The notes under the pieces: model-generated
Database searches by the model: none
What the model was told of the DNA's origin: nothing
The model's input: the letters and a program-made list of their open reading frames with translations, nothing else
Origin: Brevibacterium jeotgali
GTDB taxonomy: Bacteria; Actinomycetota; Actinomycetes; Actinomycetales; Brevibacteriaceae
Reading direction: 5' to 3'
NCBI RefSeq assembly: GCF_900169175.1
Contig: NZ_FXZM01000013.1
Span: 1-64,000, forward strand
DNA length: 64,000 nt
Part shown: piece after piece, positions 25,241 to 33,736 of the stretch
Layout: every line of letters begins with the position of its first letter
Position numbering within the stretch: position 1 is the first letter of the stretch
Position numbers and translations under genes: made by a program

Positions 25241-26521
25241 TCACAGTCGACGGCGCGACTGCACAGCGTAGTTCCGACCCACCGTCATCTGGTGCGCGGC
25301 GGTGAGGAGTGTCGCCAGTACCAGGATGCCCAGGCCGCTCACGAGTGCGGCTCGCAGCCCGAACAGCGCCAGCAGGCCGCTCACACCCATGACTCCCAGC
25401 GCATTCGCGGTGCGCAGATGCGCGAACAGCTCTGCGCGCCTGTCCGCAGGCGCCAGGCGGTCCACTGCGAGTGAGTAGAACGTGCCCAGCATCGGCAGGA
25501 AGATGCCCACGACGAAGGCTCCTGCCAGCGTGACGCTCAGATGCGCGTCGAAGAGCGCCACACCCATTCCGGCCGAGGACGCGGCCAGGAAGCCTGCGAC
25601 CCACCACACGCTGGGCGTGCGATTGCGCACGCTCACCCAGACGCCGCCCAGGACGGATCCGATGCACAGCGCCAGCGCGAAGATGAACGCCCACCCGGGA
25701 TCGAGGCCGAAGGACAGTGCGAAGGCAACGGCGCCGACCTCGATCGCGGCGACAGAGGCTCCCGTCGCCAGCGAGCAGGTCAGCCAGAGGAGCACCGTCC
25801 CCGGCAGGCGCGAGGACGAACGGCGCTCTGTCTTGTCCACGCGCACGCCGTGTGCGTCCGGGATGCTCGGCATGAGGACCAGGGGGCCGATGCCGAGCAC
25901 CGTGATCGCGATCATCGCCCAGACCGGCGAGACAGCACCGAGCACAGATGCGAGCACGGGCGACAGTGCGAAGGACACCTCGTTCAGGGTCGCGGCGACG
26001 CCCAGTGCCCGCGGGAGCTTGCCGGGTTCCACGATGTGATTGAGCAGGGTCCGCTGGAAGCCGTACGCGGCACCGTTGACCAGCCCTGCTGCGACGACGG
26101 CCACCATGAGGCTCGCGAAGGGAGCGGACACTGCCGCCAGCACCGTGACGAGGGCGAGCGCGAGCGTCCGCACTGCGATGAGAGCGCGCAGGTAGTGCAC
26201 CGCGTTGAAGCGGGCGCCCAGGCGTGAGACCGGCACGGAGCCGATCACCTGCGCGGCGGTCATCGCGAAGACCAGGCCGGCTCCGGCCTCGGCGGAACCC
26301 GTCAGGGGCAGCGCGATGAGGGCGAACGCGATCGGGGCGGCCGCCTGCGGCACTCCGAACGATCCGTATCCGATCTGCCAGCGGAGCACATGCCAGCGCG
26401 AGTGCGTGGCACGTCCGCGCGGCGGCGGTCCGCTCGGCGGCGTCACGGCGGCATCGTCCCCCTGCCCCGGACCTTCACCTGCTGCGCTCACAGCGGATAG
26501 TCCATCACGTTTCCCGCTCAT
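25241..26521 (-). CDS. MFS transporter
   Basis: A 426-residue, twelve-helix MFS protein with a long polar N-terminal tail (about 45 residues). The first helix begins near WQIGYGSFGVPQAAAPIAF. The helix 2-3 loop is VSRLGARFNAVHYLRAL, a weak A-motif. SVLGGVWVSVRNRTPSVWW and FYSLAVDRLAPADRRAELF lie in the second half. It looks like the YfcJ/SetA-like or EmrD-like groups, and the substrate is unknown. ATG 26521 is taken rather than 26554. It is divergent from the TRAP-type lipoprotein gene, with a 15-bp palindrome between them. Confidence 0.8.
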   Translation of the reverse strand: MSGKRDGLSAVSAAGEGPGQGDDAAVTPPSGPPPRGRATHSRWHVLRWQIGYGSFGVPQAAAPIAFALIALPLTGSAEAGAGLVFAMTAAQVIGSVPVSRLGARFNAVHYLRALIAVRTLALALVTVLAAVSAPFASLMVAVVAAGLVNGAAYGFQRTLLNHIVEPGKLPRALGVAATLNEVSFALSPVLASVLGAVSPVWAMIAITVLGIGPLVLMPSIPDAHGVRVDKTERRSSSRLPGTVLLWLTCSLATGASVAAIEVGAVAFALSFGLDPGWAFIFALALCIGSVLGGVWVSVRNRTPSVWWVAGFLAASSAGMGVALFDAHLSVTLAGAFVVGIFLPMLGTFYSLAVDRLAPADRRAELFAHLRTANALGVMGVSGLLALFGLRAALVSGLGILVLATLLTAAHQMTVGRNYAVQSRRRL

Positions 26522-26552
26522 GGGTCCGGAAGCCGAAGTTGAGATCATCTTC

Positions 26553-26567
26553 AAATCCGACGGATTT
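26553..26567. promoter_or_regulatory. 15-bp palindrome between MFS and TRAP-type genes
   Basis: AAATCCG, a central A at 26560, and CGGATTT form a perfect inverted repeat at 26553-26567. It lies in the divergent intergenic region, 32 bases from the MFS start and 119 from the lipoprotein start. It looks like an operator for a dimeric regulator. No regulator gene is adjacent. Confidence 0.5.
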
Positions 26568-26685
26568 CACAGTAGTGTGATGCCATCGGTCGGCGCACGT
26601 CCGGGTCTGTGACGCGACACCGCAAGGAAGCGGTGGAGGGGCAGGCGAGGACGACGACGCCTTGGGAACTCAAAGAGGAGTGAAC

Positions 26686-27966
26686 ATGACATCGGCCCGG
26701 AAACATCGACTCTCCGCAGCCGTCGCGGTCGCGGCCACGACGAGTCTGCTGATCAGCGGATGCGCGGGAGGCGCAGGCTCCGCAGACGAGGGAGGCTCTG
26801 GCGAAGGATACGAGTTCGGAGCGCCGCAGGAGGAGGTCGATGCGGCGATCGCGGACCTCGACCCCGTGGAGATCACCTATCAGGCGGGCGCGCAGTCTCC
26901 CAACTCCGTCTCCGCGATGAACGGCAATCAGTTCAAGGAGTACGTCGAGGAGCGATCCGGCGGGAAGGTCACGGTCGACGTGGTGTGGGGCCAGGCGATC
27001 GCCGGCTACGCGGAGATCGTCGATGCGCTGGGAGACGGTCGGATCGACGTATCCTATGCCCTGCCGATCTATGAGCCCGCGAAGTTCCCGGAATTCGATG
27101 CGCTCACGACGGCGACCGCGGGTATGCCGAATTCGCCGGTGCTCGGCGAGATGATCGGCAACGCCGCGGTCATGGACAATGCGTGGAACTCGGAGGAGCT
27201 GCTCGGCACCTACGAGGAGCTCGGCCTGACACCACTCACACCCATGATCAGCACGGGCTCGTACGTCTCTGTGTGCGGCGACGACGGGACCACGCTGGAC
27301 GACTACCAGGGTCGCCAGATCCGCGTGGCGAGTGTGGCGCACGAAGCCCAGGTGCAGGAGCTGGGCGGCTCGCCCGTCTCCATGGAGTACGTCGAGGTCT
27401 TCGAGGCACTGCAGCGCGGAACTGTCGACTGCACGTTCGCCCAGATGCTGCCGTCCGAGGAGACGGGGCTCCTCGAGGTGGCGAAGAACGTCTCGTACAC
27501 CACTGCGGAGAACAGCCTCTCGGGTCGATCCGCCGGGGCGAACCTCGCCGGAGTGGGCTACCAGAACCTGCCGCTGGCGTATCAGCAGATCATCTTCGAT
27601 TCGCAGATGTCAGGCTTCGCTGCGAGCAACGAGGTCATCTCGGAGGGCACTTCACGAGGCGTCCAGCAGCTGCTCGACGCCGGCGGTGAGATCACTCAGA
27701 TGGAGGAGGAGACGGACGAGCGCATCGGACAGACGAATGATGAACTGCTCGCCGAGATCGAGGACAGCGGCGTCATCGGATCCGACGTGACGGGTCGGAC
27801 GGACGAGGCGATCGATAAGTGGACTCAGGTCGCTGAGGAGCTCGGGATCACCGAGGAGGGCGACTTCGAGAACATGCCGGAGTGGTTCAACGCGGACGAC
27901 TACGACTACGACGCATTCGCTGAAAGGGTGTTCGAGGAGACGGCTCTGCCGCACCGACCGAGCTGA
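26686..27966 (+). CDS. TRAP-type solute-binding lipoprotein, copy 1
   Basis: A 426-residue DctP-like protein. Its signal ends in a lipobox LLISGC (Cys 26), so it is a membrane-anchored extracytoplasmic binding protein. The DctP fold shows in FKEYVEERSGGKVTVDVVW, DGRIDVSYALP and YVEVFEALQRGTVDCTFA. The family usually binds C4-dicarboxylates or related acids with a conserved Arg, and here QGRQIRVASVAHEAQ is the likely region. It is about 90 residues longer than typical DctP. ATG 26686 has AGAGGAG upstream. No DctQ/DctM membrane genes occur nearby. Confidence 0.78.
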   Translation: MTSARKHRLSAAVAVAATTSLLISGCAGGAGSADEGGSGEGYEFGAPQEEVDAAIADLDPVEITYQAGAQSPNSVSAMNGNQFKEYVEERSGGKVTVDVVWGQAIAGYAEIVDALGDGRIDVSYALPIYEPAKFPEFDALTTATAGMPNSPVLGEMIGNAAVMDNAWNSEELLGTYEELGLTPLTPMISTGSYVSVCGDDGTTLDDYQGRQIRVASVAHEAQVQELGGSPVSMEYVEVFEALQRGTVDCTFAQMLPSEETGLLEVAKNVSYTTAENSLSGRSAGANLAGVGYQNLPLAYQQIIFDSQMSGFAASNEVISEGTSRGVQQLLDAGGEITQMEEETDERIGQTNDELLAEIEDSGVIGSDVTGRTDEAIDKWTQVAEELGITEEGDFENMPEWFNADDYDYDAFAERVFEETALPHRPS

Positions 27967-27997
27967 GGCTCCCGGACAATCTCCGCCTGCAGACCAC

Positions 27998-28022
27998 TGC
28001 GCCCCCGACTGCCGGGGGCGCA
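27998..28022 (+). terminator. hairpin between the two TRAP-type genes
   Basis: TGCGCCCCC at 27998-28006 pairs perfectly with GGGGGCGCA at 28014-28022 around a 7-base loop. It follows the first lipoprotein stop by about 30 bases. No T tract follows, so termination may be partial. Confidence 0.6.
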
Positions 28023-28076
28023 CTGGTCTGTGGTCGCCTGGTCTGTGGCCGCCGGTGGATCGACGACTATTGAGGA

Positions 28077-29369
28077 ATGAGCGTGACAGCAATCCAGGAC
28101 CGCCGGCTCACAGTGGGCGCGATGTCTGCCGCCTCAGCAGTGGTGCTTCTCAGCGCCTGTGCAGGAGGCGCTGGCACGACCGCCGGCGAAGGAGGCGGCG
28201 GCGGAAGCGGCTTCGCATACGGATCCTCGCAGGAGGAGGTCGATGCAGTCCTCGCGGACCTCGATCCCGTGGAGATCACCTTCCAGGCGGGCGCGATGTC
28301 ACCTGAGGCCATGTCCGCTCCGAACGGCCACCGCTTCCATGAGTACGTCGAGGAGCGCTCCGGCGGGAAGATCTCCGTCGACGTGGTCTGGGGCCAGTCC
28401 ATCGCCGGCTACGGAGAGATCGACGACGCGCTGGCGGACGGACGCATCGACGTCTCCTACGCCCTGCCCATCTACCAGCCCGCCGAACACCCGGAGTTCA
28501 ACGCACTCGCGACCGCCACTGCCGGGATGCCCAACTCCCCCGTGCTCGGCGAGATGATCGGCAATGCAGCCCTCGTCGACATGGCCTGGAACTCCGATGA
28601 GCTGCTCGCCACCTACGAAGAGCAGGGTCTCACGCCGCTGACCCCGATGATCAGCACGGGGACGTATCTGTCCGCATGCGGGGAGGAGGGGACCGCGCTG
28701 GAGGACTATGACGGTCGACAGATCCGCGTGGCGAGCGTCGCTCACGAGCAGCAGGTGCAGGAGCTGGGCGGCTCGCCGGTCTCCCTGGAGTACGTCGAGG
28801 TCTTCGAAGCGCTGCAGCGCGGGACCGTCGACTGCACGATCACCCAGCTGCCGACAGCGGAGGAGACGGGCCTGCTCGACGTCGCCACGCATGTGGCGTA
28901 CACGACCGAGGAGAACAGCTTCTCCGGACGACCGGCCGGAGCGAACCTCGCGGGAGTCGGCTACCAGAACCTCCCTCTGGCCTACCAGCAGATCGTCTTC
29001 GACTCCCAGACGGGCGGCTTCGCCTCGAGCAACGAGGTCATCGCGCAAGGCAGCGCCCGGGCCATCGAACAGCTCATGGACGCCGGCGGCGAGATCGGGC
29101 CGATGGACGAGGATGCCGATGAGCGCATCGGTGCGACCAACGACGAACTGCTGACCGACGTCGAGGAGTCTGGACTCATCGGGTCGGACGTTCAGGGTCG
29201 TACTGCGGAGGCGGTGGACAAGTGGCGGCAGGTCGCCGAAGAGCTCGGGTACACCGAGGAGGGCGGCTTCGAGGACATGCACGAGTGGTTCGATGCGGAC
29301 GACTACGACTTCGAACCGTTCGCTGAAAGACTGTTCGAAGAGGTCGCGGTGCCGCACCGGCCCAGATGA
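28077..29369 (+). CDS. TRAP-type solute-binding lipoprotein, copy 2
   Basis: A close paralogue of the preceding gene, about three quarters identical by eye over the mature part. The lipobox is VLLSAC (Cys 28), followed by a Gly-rich spacer. The regions YVEVFEALQRGTVDC and ANLAGVGYQNLPLAYQQI are the same in both copies. The differences cluster in the signal and linker and at scattered surface positions, as in an older tandem duplication. GTG 28083 is an alternative start, with GAGGAATGAGC before it. It too has no membrane partner here. Confidence 0.78.
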   Translation: MSVTAIQDRRLTVGAMSAASAVVLLSACAGGAGTTAGEGGGGGSGFAYGSSQEEVDAVLADLDPVEITFQAGAMSPEAMSAPNGHRFHEYVEERSGGKISVDVVWGQSIAGYGEIDDALADGRIDVSYALPIYQPAEHPEFNALATATAGMPNSPVLGEMIGNAALVDMAWNSDELLATYEEQGLTPLTPMISTGTYLSACGEEGTALEDYDGRQIRVASVAHEQQVQELGGSPVSLEYVEVFEALQRGTVDCTITQLPTAEETGLLDVATHVAYTTEENSFSGRPAGANLAGVGYQNLPLAYQQIVFDSQTGGFASSNEVIAQGSARAIEQLMDAGGEIGPMDEDADERIGATNDELLTDVEESGLIGSDVQGRTAEAVDKWRQVAEELGYTEEGGFEDMHEWFDADDYDFEPFAERLFEEVAVPHRPR

Positions 29370-29408
29370 ACAGCGCGCCTGGCAACGACAGACGCTGGGG
29401 CTCCTCGA

Positions 29409-31250
29409 TCAGCTGTCGGTCGGGGACGCGTCCTCATACTGCAGCACGGCGCTGGCCATCATCACGCCGACCATGACGGGGCTGCGCACAGCGAGCGGGA
29501 CCACTGGTTCATCGCTGACGAACTCGACAAGACCGGCCGTCTCCAGGCGGCGCAGTTCGTGCTGTGCTCTGAGGTGGAATATCTGCGACAGGCCGTCAGT
29601 GGGGGCTCGCACGGCGTCAGAGTCCGGCACGACTGCTTCCATGATCCGTGCGATCGTCTGTGCCACGGCAGGACGAATCATCGGCCCCACCGTGGTGAAA
29701 AGGGGATTGGTGACGATCTCGGAGACGTAAACAGAGATGAGCTCGTCAGCCGTGTCCAGCGAGAGTGCCGCCGCGGAAGTGAGCGAATCGGCGCGGGGGC
29801 CGGGACGAACCCTGGTGGACGTCAGCTCGATCACACCGGCCTCGTGTAGGCCGGTCCACCACGCCATCAGCTCAGGCAGCTCCTTGGCGGACTGCACATA
29901 CACCCGCTGCCGTTCATACACCGGGCGACCCAGATCTTCAGTCAAAGTATCCCAGTCGGGGTGCACCGGCCGTGTGGCGGCCCCTTCGGCGGAGACGCCG
30001 ATCATGGCCGCGACCGTTGCAATGTCGCGGCGACGGGGTACACCGGCCTGAGTGATCGCCTGTGAAGTCCCGATCCAGTCGAGCAGCGTCCGGGTGGCGG
30101 AGATCAGGCGCAGCTCCGCCACCAGGGGGCGGCGCTGTTCGTCGTCAAGGGCTTCTGCTGTGTGAACCGCGTCAAGCACCGCAGCCGAGGCGGCGCCGTA
30201 CCCTTCTGCAGATTCGGTGAACACATCATGGGCGTCCTCCCACCCTTCGCGGTCATGGTCGTTGTCCATCCGAAAGTGAACATAGTCATGCAGCACTTCA
30301 GACGCCCACTCGGCCTGATGGCGGGGATAGATCTCGTCGATCATGTCCCACAAGGCATCGAACTCGTCGGGTGCATGCGGATCGATGCCCTCGATCGTCG
30401 CCTGCTCGACGATCGCTTCCAAGGCGGTGATCTTGGCTTCGGTGGTTCCCGCCGTGGTGTCCGGGTCGTTCTCGAGCCAGGAGCGGAACTCTGTGACGAA
30501 GTTCTGCGACGAGACCGCAGCGGCTGCCGCCGGACCGAACGCACTTCCCGGTGCTGCGGGCCTGTGACTCGACTGCGCTGCTCCAGGGAGGTACCGATCC
30601 GCCAGCTGCGTGTAGGCAGTCTGCTCGTGCTCAGCGAGTGCGATCACAGAGCCTGCGACCAGAAGTGCGCCGCCATGTGCCAGTGCCAGGCCGCCGTGGT
30701 TGCGCATCAGGCTGTCCAGCGATGCATAGGCGCGGCCCTTGCGTGCCAGAGCCAGAAGATCCGGGGCGGCCGAACGACCCCGTCCCAACTCTTGAGGCAC
30801 GCTCAGTCTCGCCAATTGTGCCCGGGTGGGCTCCTGGGAGTGCCACGAATCCAGCAGATCCATGCTGGTGCCGATCAGCTGTGCGGCGCTGGGTCGGCGG
30901 GAGGTTGCATCTGGCGCTATGGTGTCGAGGATCCGCGCGGCACGGGCCGCATTCTTCTGCTCCAGGGCATCGCTGACGTCTCGCAGAGTCGCCAGTGTCC
31001 GGGACCGCTGCTCACCCACGGCGGTGAACAGCTCCATGTTGTGCCGCTCAGTGGCGTAGTCCAGGGCCGCGTTGAGCCGGTTGAGGTCGAGCTCAGAATC
31101 AGGGTCGTTGAGATCGATACCTTCTTCAGCCAGCAGCGGAGCAAGTTCGTTCAGCATCTCGTCAGCCAGACCGGGCCGATGCACCACGCCGGCCTTCTGC
31201 ATGGCGGCCTTGACTTCCGGATCCTCGAAGGGTGATTCTGCGTCAGTCAC
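29409..31250 (-). CDS. 613-residue protein of unknown function
   Basis: I do not recognise this protein. It is acidic and mostly helical, with no signal peptide and no convincing membrane span apart from the short hydrophobic stretch GGLALAHGGALLVAGSVIALA near residue 195. An Ala/Pro-rich linker follows (residues about 225-250). The region around residues 330-360 is rich in Asp, Glu, Tyr and His (HDYVHFRMDNDHDREGW). The last 60 residues (FHLRAQHELRRLETAGLVEF) look like a winged-helix unit. The start is a GTG with a weak ribosome-binding site. It is convergent with the TRAP-type gene and stands alone. Confidence 0.6.
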   Translation of the reverse strand: MTDAESPFEDPEVKAAMQKAGVVHRPGLADEMLNELAPLLAEEGIDLNDPDSELDLNRLNAALDYATERHNMELFTAVGEQRSRTLATLRDVSDALEQKNAARAARILDTIAPDATSRRPSAAQLIGTSMDLLDSWHSQEPTRAQLARLSVPQELGRGRSAAPDLLALARKGRAYASLDSLMRNHGGLALAHGGALLVAGSVIALAEHEQTAYTQLADRYLPGAAQSSHRPAAPGSAFGPAAAAAVSSQNFVTEFRSWLENDPDTTAGTTEAKITALEAIVEQATIEGIDPHAPDEFDALWDMIDEIYPRHQAEWASEVLHDYVHFRMDNDHDREGWEDAHDVFTESAEGYGAASAAVLDAVHTAEALDDEQRRPLVAELRLISATRTLLDWIGTSQAITQAGVPRRRDIATVAAMIGVSAEGAATRPVHPDWDTLTEDLGRPVYERQRVYVQSAKELPELMAWWTGLHEAGVIELTSTRVRPGPRADSLTSAAALSLDTADELISVYVSEIVTNPLFTTVGPMIRPAVAQTIARIMEAVVPDSDAVRAPTDGLSQIFHLRAQHELRRLETAGLVEFVSDEPVVPLAVRSPVMVGVMMASAVLQYEDASPTDS

Positions 31251-31375
31251 AGACGGAGATTACCAGCGCCGTACTCCATCTTCCGAGAACGAGGCCGAAT
31301 GTCGGTGCCAGCCAGCGGCCCCATCGCCCGCAGAGTTCCCGGAGAAGCCTGCTCTCGCTGCCGATTCTCCCGCAG

Positions 31376-31897
31376 TCACGTGTCCGTCCACTTCCCGAAC
31401 GCCTGTTCCGCCTCGTCTCCGAACGGGACGAAGACGACGGTCTCGACAGTCTCTGCAACCTCGGCGGCGGTGTCCTGCACCGTCTGGACGGCGATGCGAG
31501 CGGCGTCGTCCATCGGCCAGCCGTAGATCCCGGCGGAGATCGCGGGGAACGCGACGCTGTGAGCGCCCGCCTCCGCAGCGACCCGCAGGCTCTCGCGGTA
31601 GCAGGAGGCGAGGGTCTCCGACCGGTCCTCGGTCTTCGCGTAGACGGGACCCACGGTGTGGATCACCCAGCGGGCGGACAGCTTCCCCGCTGTGGTGGCG
31701 ACGGCCTGCCCGGCGGAGAGCCCGTCCGGAAGCGTGGTCTCGCGGAGTCTGCGGCACTCCTCGAGGATGGCGGGGCCTCCGGCGCGGTGGATCGCACCGT
31801 CCACTCCCCCGCCTCCCCGCAGGCCGGAGTTCGCGGCGTTCACGATCGCGTCGGTTGCTTCCTGCGTGATGTCGCCGGGCCGGATCACGATGTCCAT
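31376..31897 (-). CDS. macro domain ADP-ribose-binding protein
   Basis: A 173-residue single macro domain, probably an O-acetyl-ADP-ribose or ADP-ribosyl-protein deacylase of the YmdB/MacroD type. The signature DAIVNAANSGLRGGGGVDGAIHRAGG lies at residues about 16-41, with the catalytic Asp in GGVDG. FPAISAGIYGWP supplies the diphosphate loop. GAAGGAG precedes the ATG. It stands alone between the unknown 613-residue gene and the patatin gene. Confidence 0.92.
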   Translation of the reverse strand: MDIVIRPGDITQEATDAIVNAANSGLRGGGGVDGAIHRAGGPAILEECRRLRETTLPDGLSAGQAVATTAGKLSARWVIHTVGPVYAKTEDRSETLASCYRESLRVAAEAGAHSVAFPAISAGIYGWPMDDAARIAVQTVQDTAAEVAETVETVVFVPFGDEAEQAFGKWTDT

Positions 31898-31904
31898 GGC
31901 GGCG

Positions 31905-31985
31905 CTCCTTCGCTGATCGGGCCGTTCTGGTCTGGCTGTGCTGGCCCGGCTGTGCTGGTCTGCGTGTTCTGGCTGACCTGGTCGG
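31905..31985. repeat. short intergenic repeats before the macro-domain gene
   Basis: This stretch is built from loose repeats of CTGTGCTGG, GTTCTGG and CTGGTC, most clearly GGCTGTGCTGG occurring twice. It has no coding potential that I can see. Confidence 0.35.
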
Positions 31986-32034
31986 TGACCCCACAGTAGT
32001 CCGGGTCACCCAGCGCGTGTCTAGGATGGCGGGC

Positions 32035-32931
32035 ATGACGCTTGCGGCCGCCCCCACACGGATCGACGACACGGCGCTCATCTTCGAAGGGGGCGGCATG
32101 CGCGCCTCTGTCACCAGCGGCATGGTCGTCACCCTCCTGGAGGCCGGCCTGTCCTTCGACTGGGTGGCCGGGGTCAGCGCGGGGGCGACGAACACCGCGA
32201 ACTACCTCTCCCGCGATGCCCGCCGTGCTCGTCGCTCGTTCGTCGAGTTCTCCGCTGACGAGCAGTTCGGCGACCTGCGCACCTTCGCCCGCGGCCAGGG
32301 CCTCTTCAACGCCGAGTACATCTACCAGGGCTCCGGCGGCCCCGACCAGGCGCTGCCCTATGACTGGGAGTCGTTCCTGTCGAACCCCGGCGACCTGCGC
32401 GTCATCGCGTTCGACGCGGAATCCGGTGAGGACGTCGTGTGGTCGAAGTCGGACATGCCGCACATGGACGACCTCATGGTCCGAGTGCGCGCGTCGTCGA
32501 CGATGCCCATCCTCATGCCGCCCGTCCACCTGGATGGACACGTCTACGTCGACGGCGCGATGGGCGCAGACGGTGGGATCGCGCTGAGCCAGGCGCAGAG
32601 TGAGGGGTTCGAGAAATTCGTCGTCGTCCTCACCCAGGAGCGCGGGTATGCGAAGGAGCCGCAGCGCTTCCCCGCGTTCTATCGGAGCTGGTTCCGCCGC
32701 TACCCCGCGCTGGCTGACGCCCTGCTGACCCGGTGGAAGCGCTACAACGAGACACGGGAGCGCGTCTTCGAACTGGAGCGCGAGGGGAAGGCGTACGTGT
32801 TCGCCCCTGAGCGGATGCCGGTGGACAACGGTACCCGGGACCTCTCGCGACTGGCTGCCGCGCATCGCATGGGGCTGTCCCAGTCGCGGCGTGAGATGCC
32901 GGCGATCCGGGAGTTCGTGGGGGCGCGGTGA
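32035..32931 (+). CDS. patatin-like phospholipase family protein
   Basis: A 298-residue cytoplasmic lipid acyl hydrolase. The Ser-Asp dyad is visible: the oxyanion-hole loop FEGGGMR near residue 20, the nucleophile elbow GVSAGAT (Ser near 48) and the Asp in VYVDGAMG near 168. It resembles the YjjU group. There is no signal peptide. ATG 32035 is preferred because AGGA lies eight bases upstream. The gene is monocistronic and the lipid substrate is unknown. Confidence 0.85.
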   Translation: MTLAAAPTRIDDTALIFEGGGMRASVTSGMVVTLLEAGLSFDWVAGVSAGATNTANYLSRDARRARRSFVEFSADEQFGDLRTFARGQGLFNAEYIYQGSGGPDQALPYDWESFLSNPGDLRVIAFDAESGEDVVWSKSDMPHMDDLMVRVRASSTMPILMPPVHLDGHVYVDGAMGADGGIALSQAQSEGFEKFVVVLTQERGYAKEPQRFPAFYRSWFRRYPALADALLTRWKRYNETRERVFELEREGKAYVFAPERMPVDNGTRDLSRLAAAHRMGLSQSRREMPAIREFVGAR

Positions 32932-33014
32932 ACAGCATGCGAACTTCTCGTTCCTCACCGCTGAGTGACCGGTGAGCGCTTCGACATCATTCGGTGGAGA
33001 CCGCCAGTTCGCCA

Positions 33015-33045
33015 TTGACCCAGGTCACAGCGCTCCTTCTAGCGT
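33015..33045 (+). promoter_or_regulatory. probable promoter of the CHAP gene
   Basis: TTGACC at 33015-33020 is a good -35 box. The -10 lies in TCTAGCGT at 33038-33045, with 17-19 bases between depending on the exact box. The CHAP start follows about 50 bases later. Confidence 0.45.
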
Positions 33046-33092
33046 GGCTGGTGAGGGCACCCGCTCTCATCACCGCTGAAGAAAGGCTCACC

Positions 33093-33647
33093 ATGAAACT
33101 GCGCCAGGCGATCAGCACTCCGCTGGCCACGACTGCACTCATCGTCACCGCTGCGGTGGGAGGCTCGGTGTCCGCAGCCGCTGCGGACACCGGCAGCGCC
33201 CCCAGCGGCGCATCGGCGTCAGCCGTCCAGCCCGCAGCGTCTGCACAGTTCGACAACACCAGCGACTTCCTCAACCACTACGCGGGGCAGACCCTCGCGA
33301 ACAGCAACGGCAGCTACCCCGGCCAGTGCGTCAGCGCGATCTCCATCCTCCTCGAAGAGGTCTACGGCGTCGACCACGGCGCCTGGGGCAACGCGATCGA
33401 TTACCAGGCGGGCGGTTCCGGCGGCCAGCAGATGGCGGCCAACGGCTTCTCCTGGGGCACCGACACGAACTTCAAGAACGGCGACATCGTCGTGTGGGGC
33501 AACGGCGCGAACACGTCGGCGTACGGCCACATCGGCATCTACTGGGACGGCCAGATCTGGCACCAGAACTGGAACGGCGACCAGTCGCTCCACGCCATCG
33601 ACTTCAACAACGACATCGACGCCTACCTCGGCTACTGGCGAGGCTGA
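33093..33647 (+). CDS. secreted CHAP domain protein (peptidoglycan amidase/endopeptidase)
   Basis: A 184-residue exported protein with a Sec signal (residues 1-31, ending VSAAAA) and a Ser/Ala linker, then a CHAP domain that would cut peptidoglycan peptide or amide bonds. The catalytic Cys is in SYPGQCVSA (near residue 79) and the His is in YGHIGIY (near 146), with the downstream WDGQIWHQNWNG typical of the fold. AGAAAGG precedes the ATG. There is no cell-wall-binding domain, so the protein is probably released or loosely held. Confidence 0.85.
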   Translation: MKLRQAISTPLATTALIVTAAVGGSVSAAAADTGSAPSGASASAVQPAASAQFDNTSDFLNHYAGQTLANSNGSYPGQCVSAISILLEEVYGVDHGAWGNAIDYQAGGSGGQQMAANGFSWGTDTNFKNGDIVVWGNGANTSAYGHIGIYWDGQIWHQNWNGDQSLHAIDFNNDIDAYLGYWRG

Positions 33648-33670
33648 GGCACCGGCACGCTCTCGCACAG

Positions 33671-33710
33671 CCGAGGCCCCACGCTCGTCCGGCGGATCGT
33701 GGGGCCTCGG
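33671..33710. terminator. strong hairpin terminator after the CHAP gene
   Basis: CCGAGGCCCCACG at 33671-33683 pairs perfectly over 13 bases with CGTGGGGCCTCGG at 33698-33710. It lies between the convergent CHAP and hydrolase genes and may serve both. Confidence 0.75.
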
Positions 33711-33736
33711 TCTGCGTCGGGCTCGCCGTACTGTGA

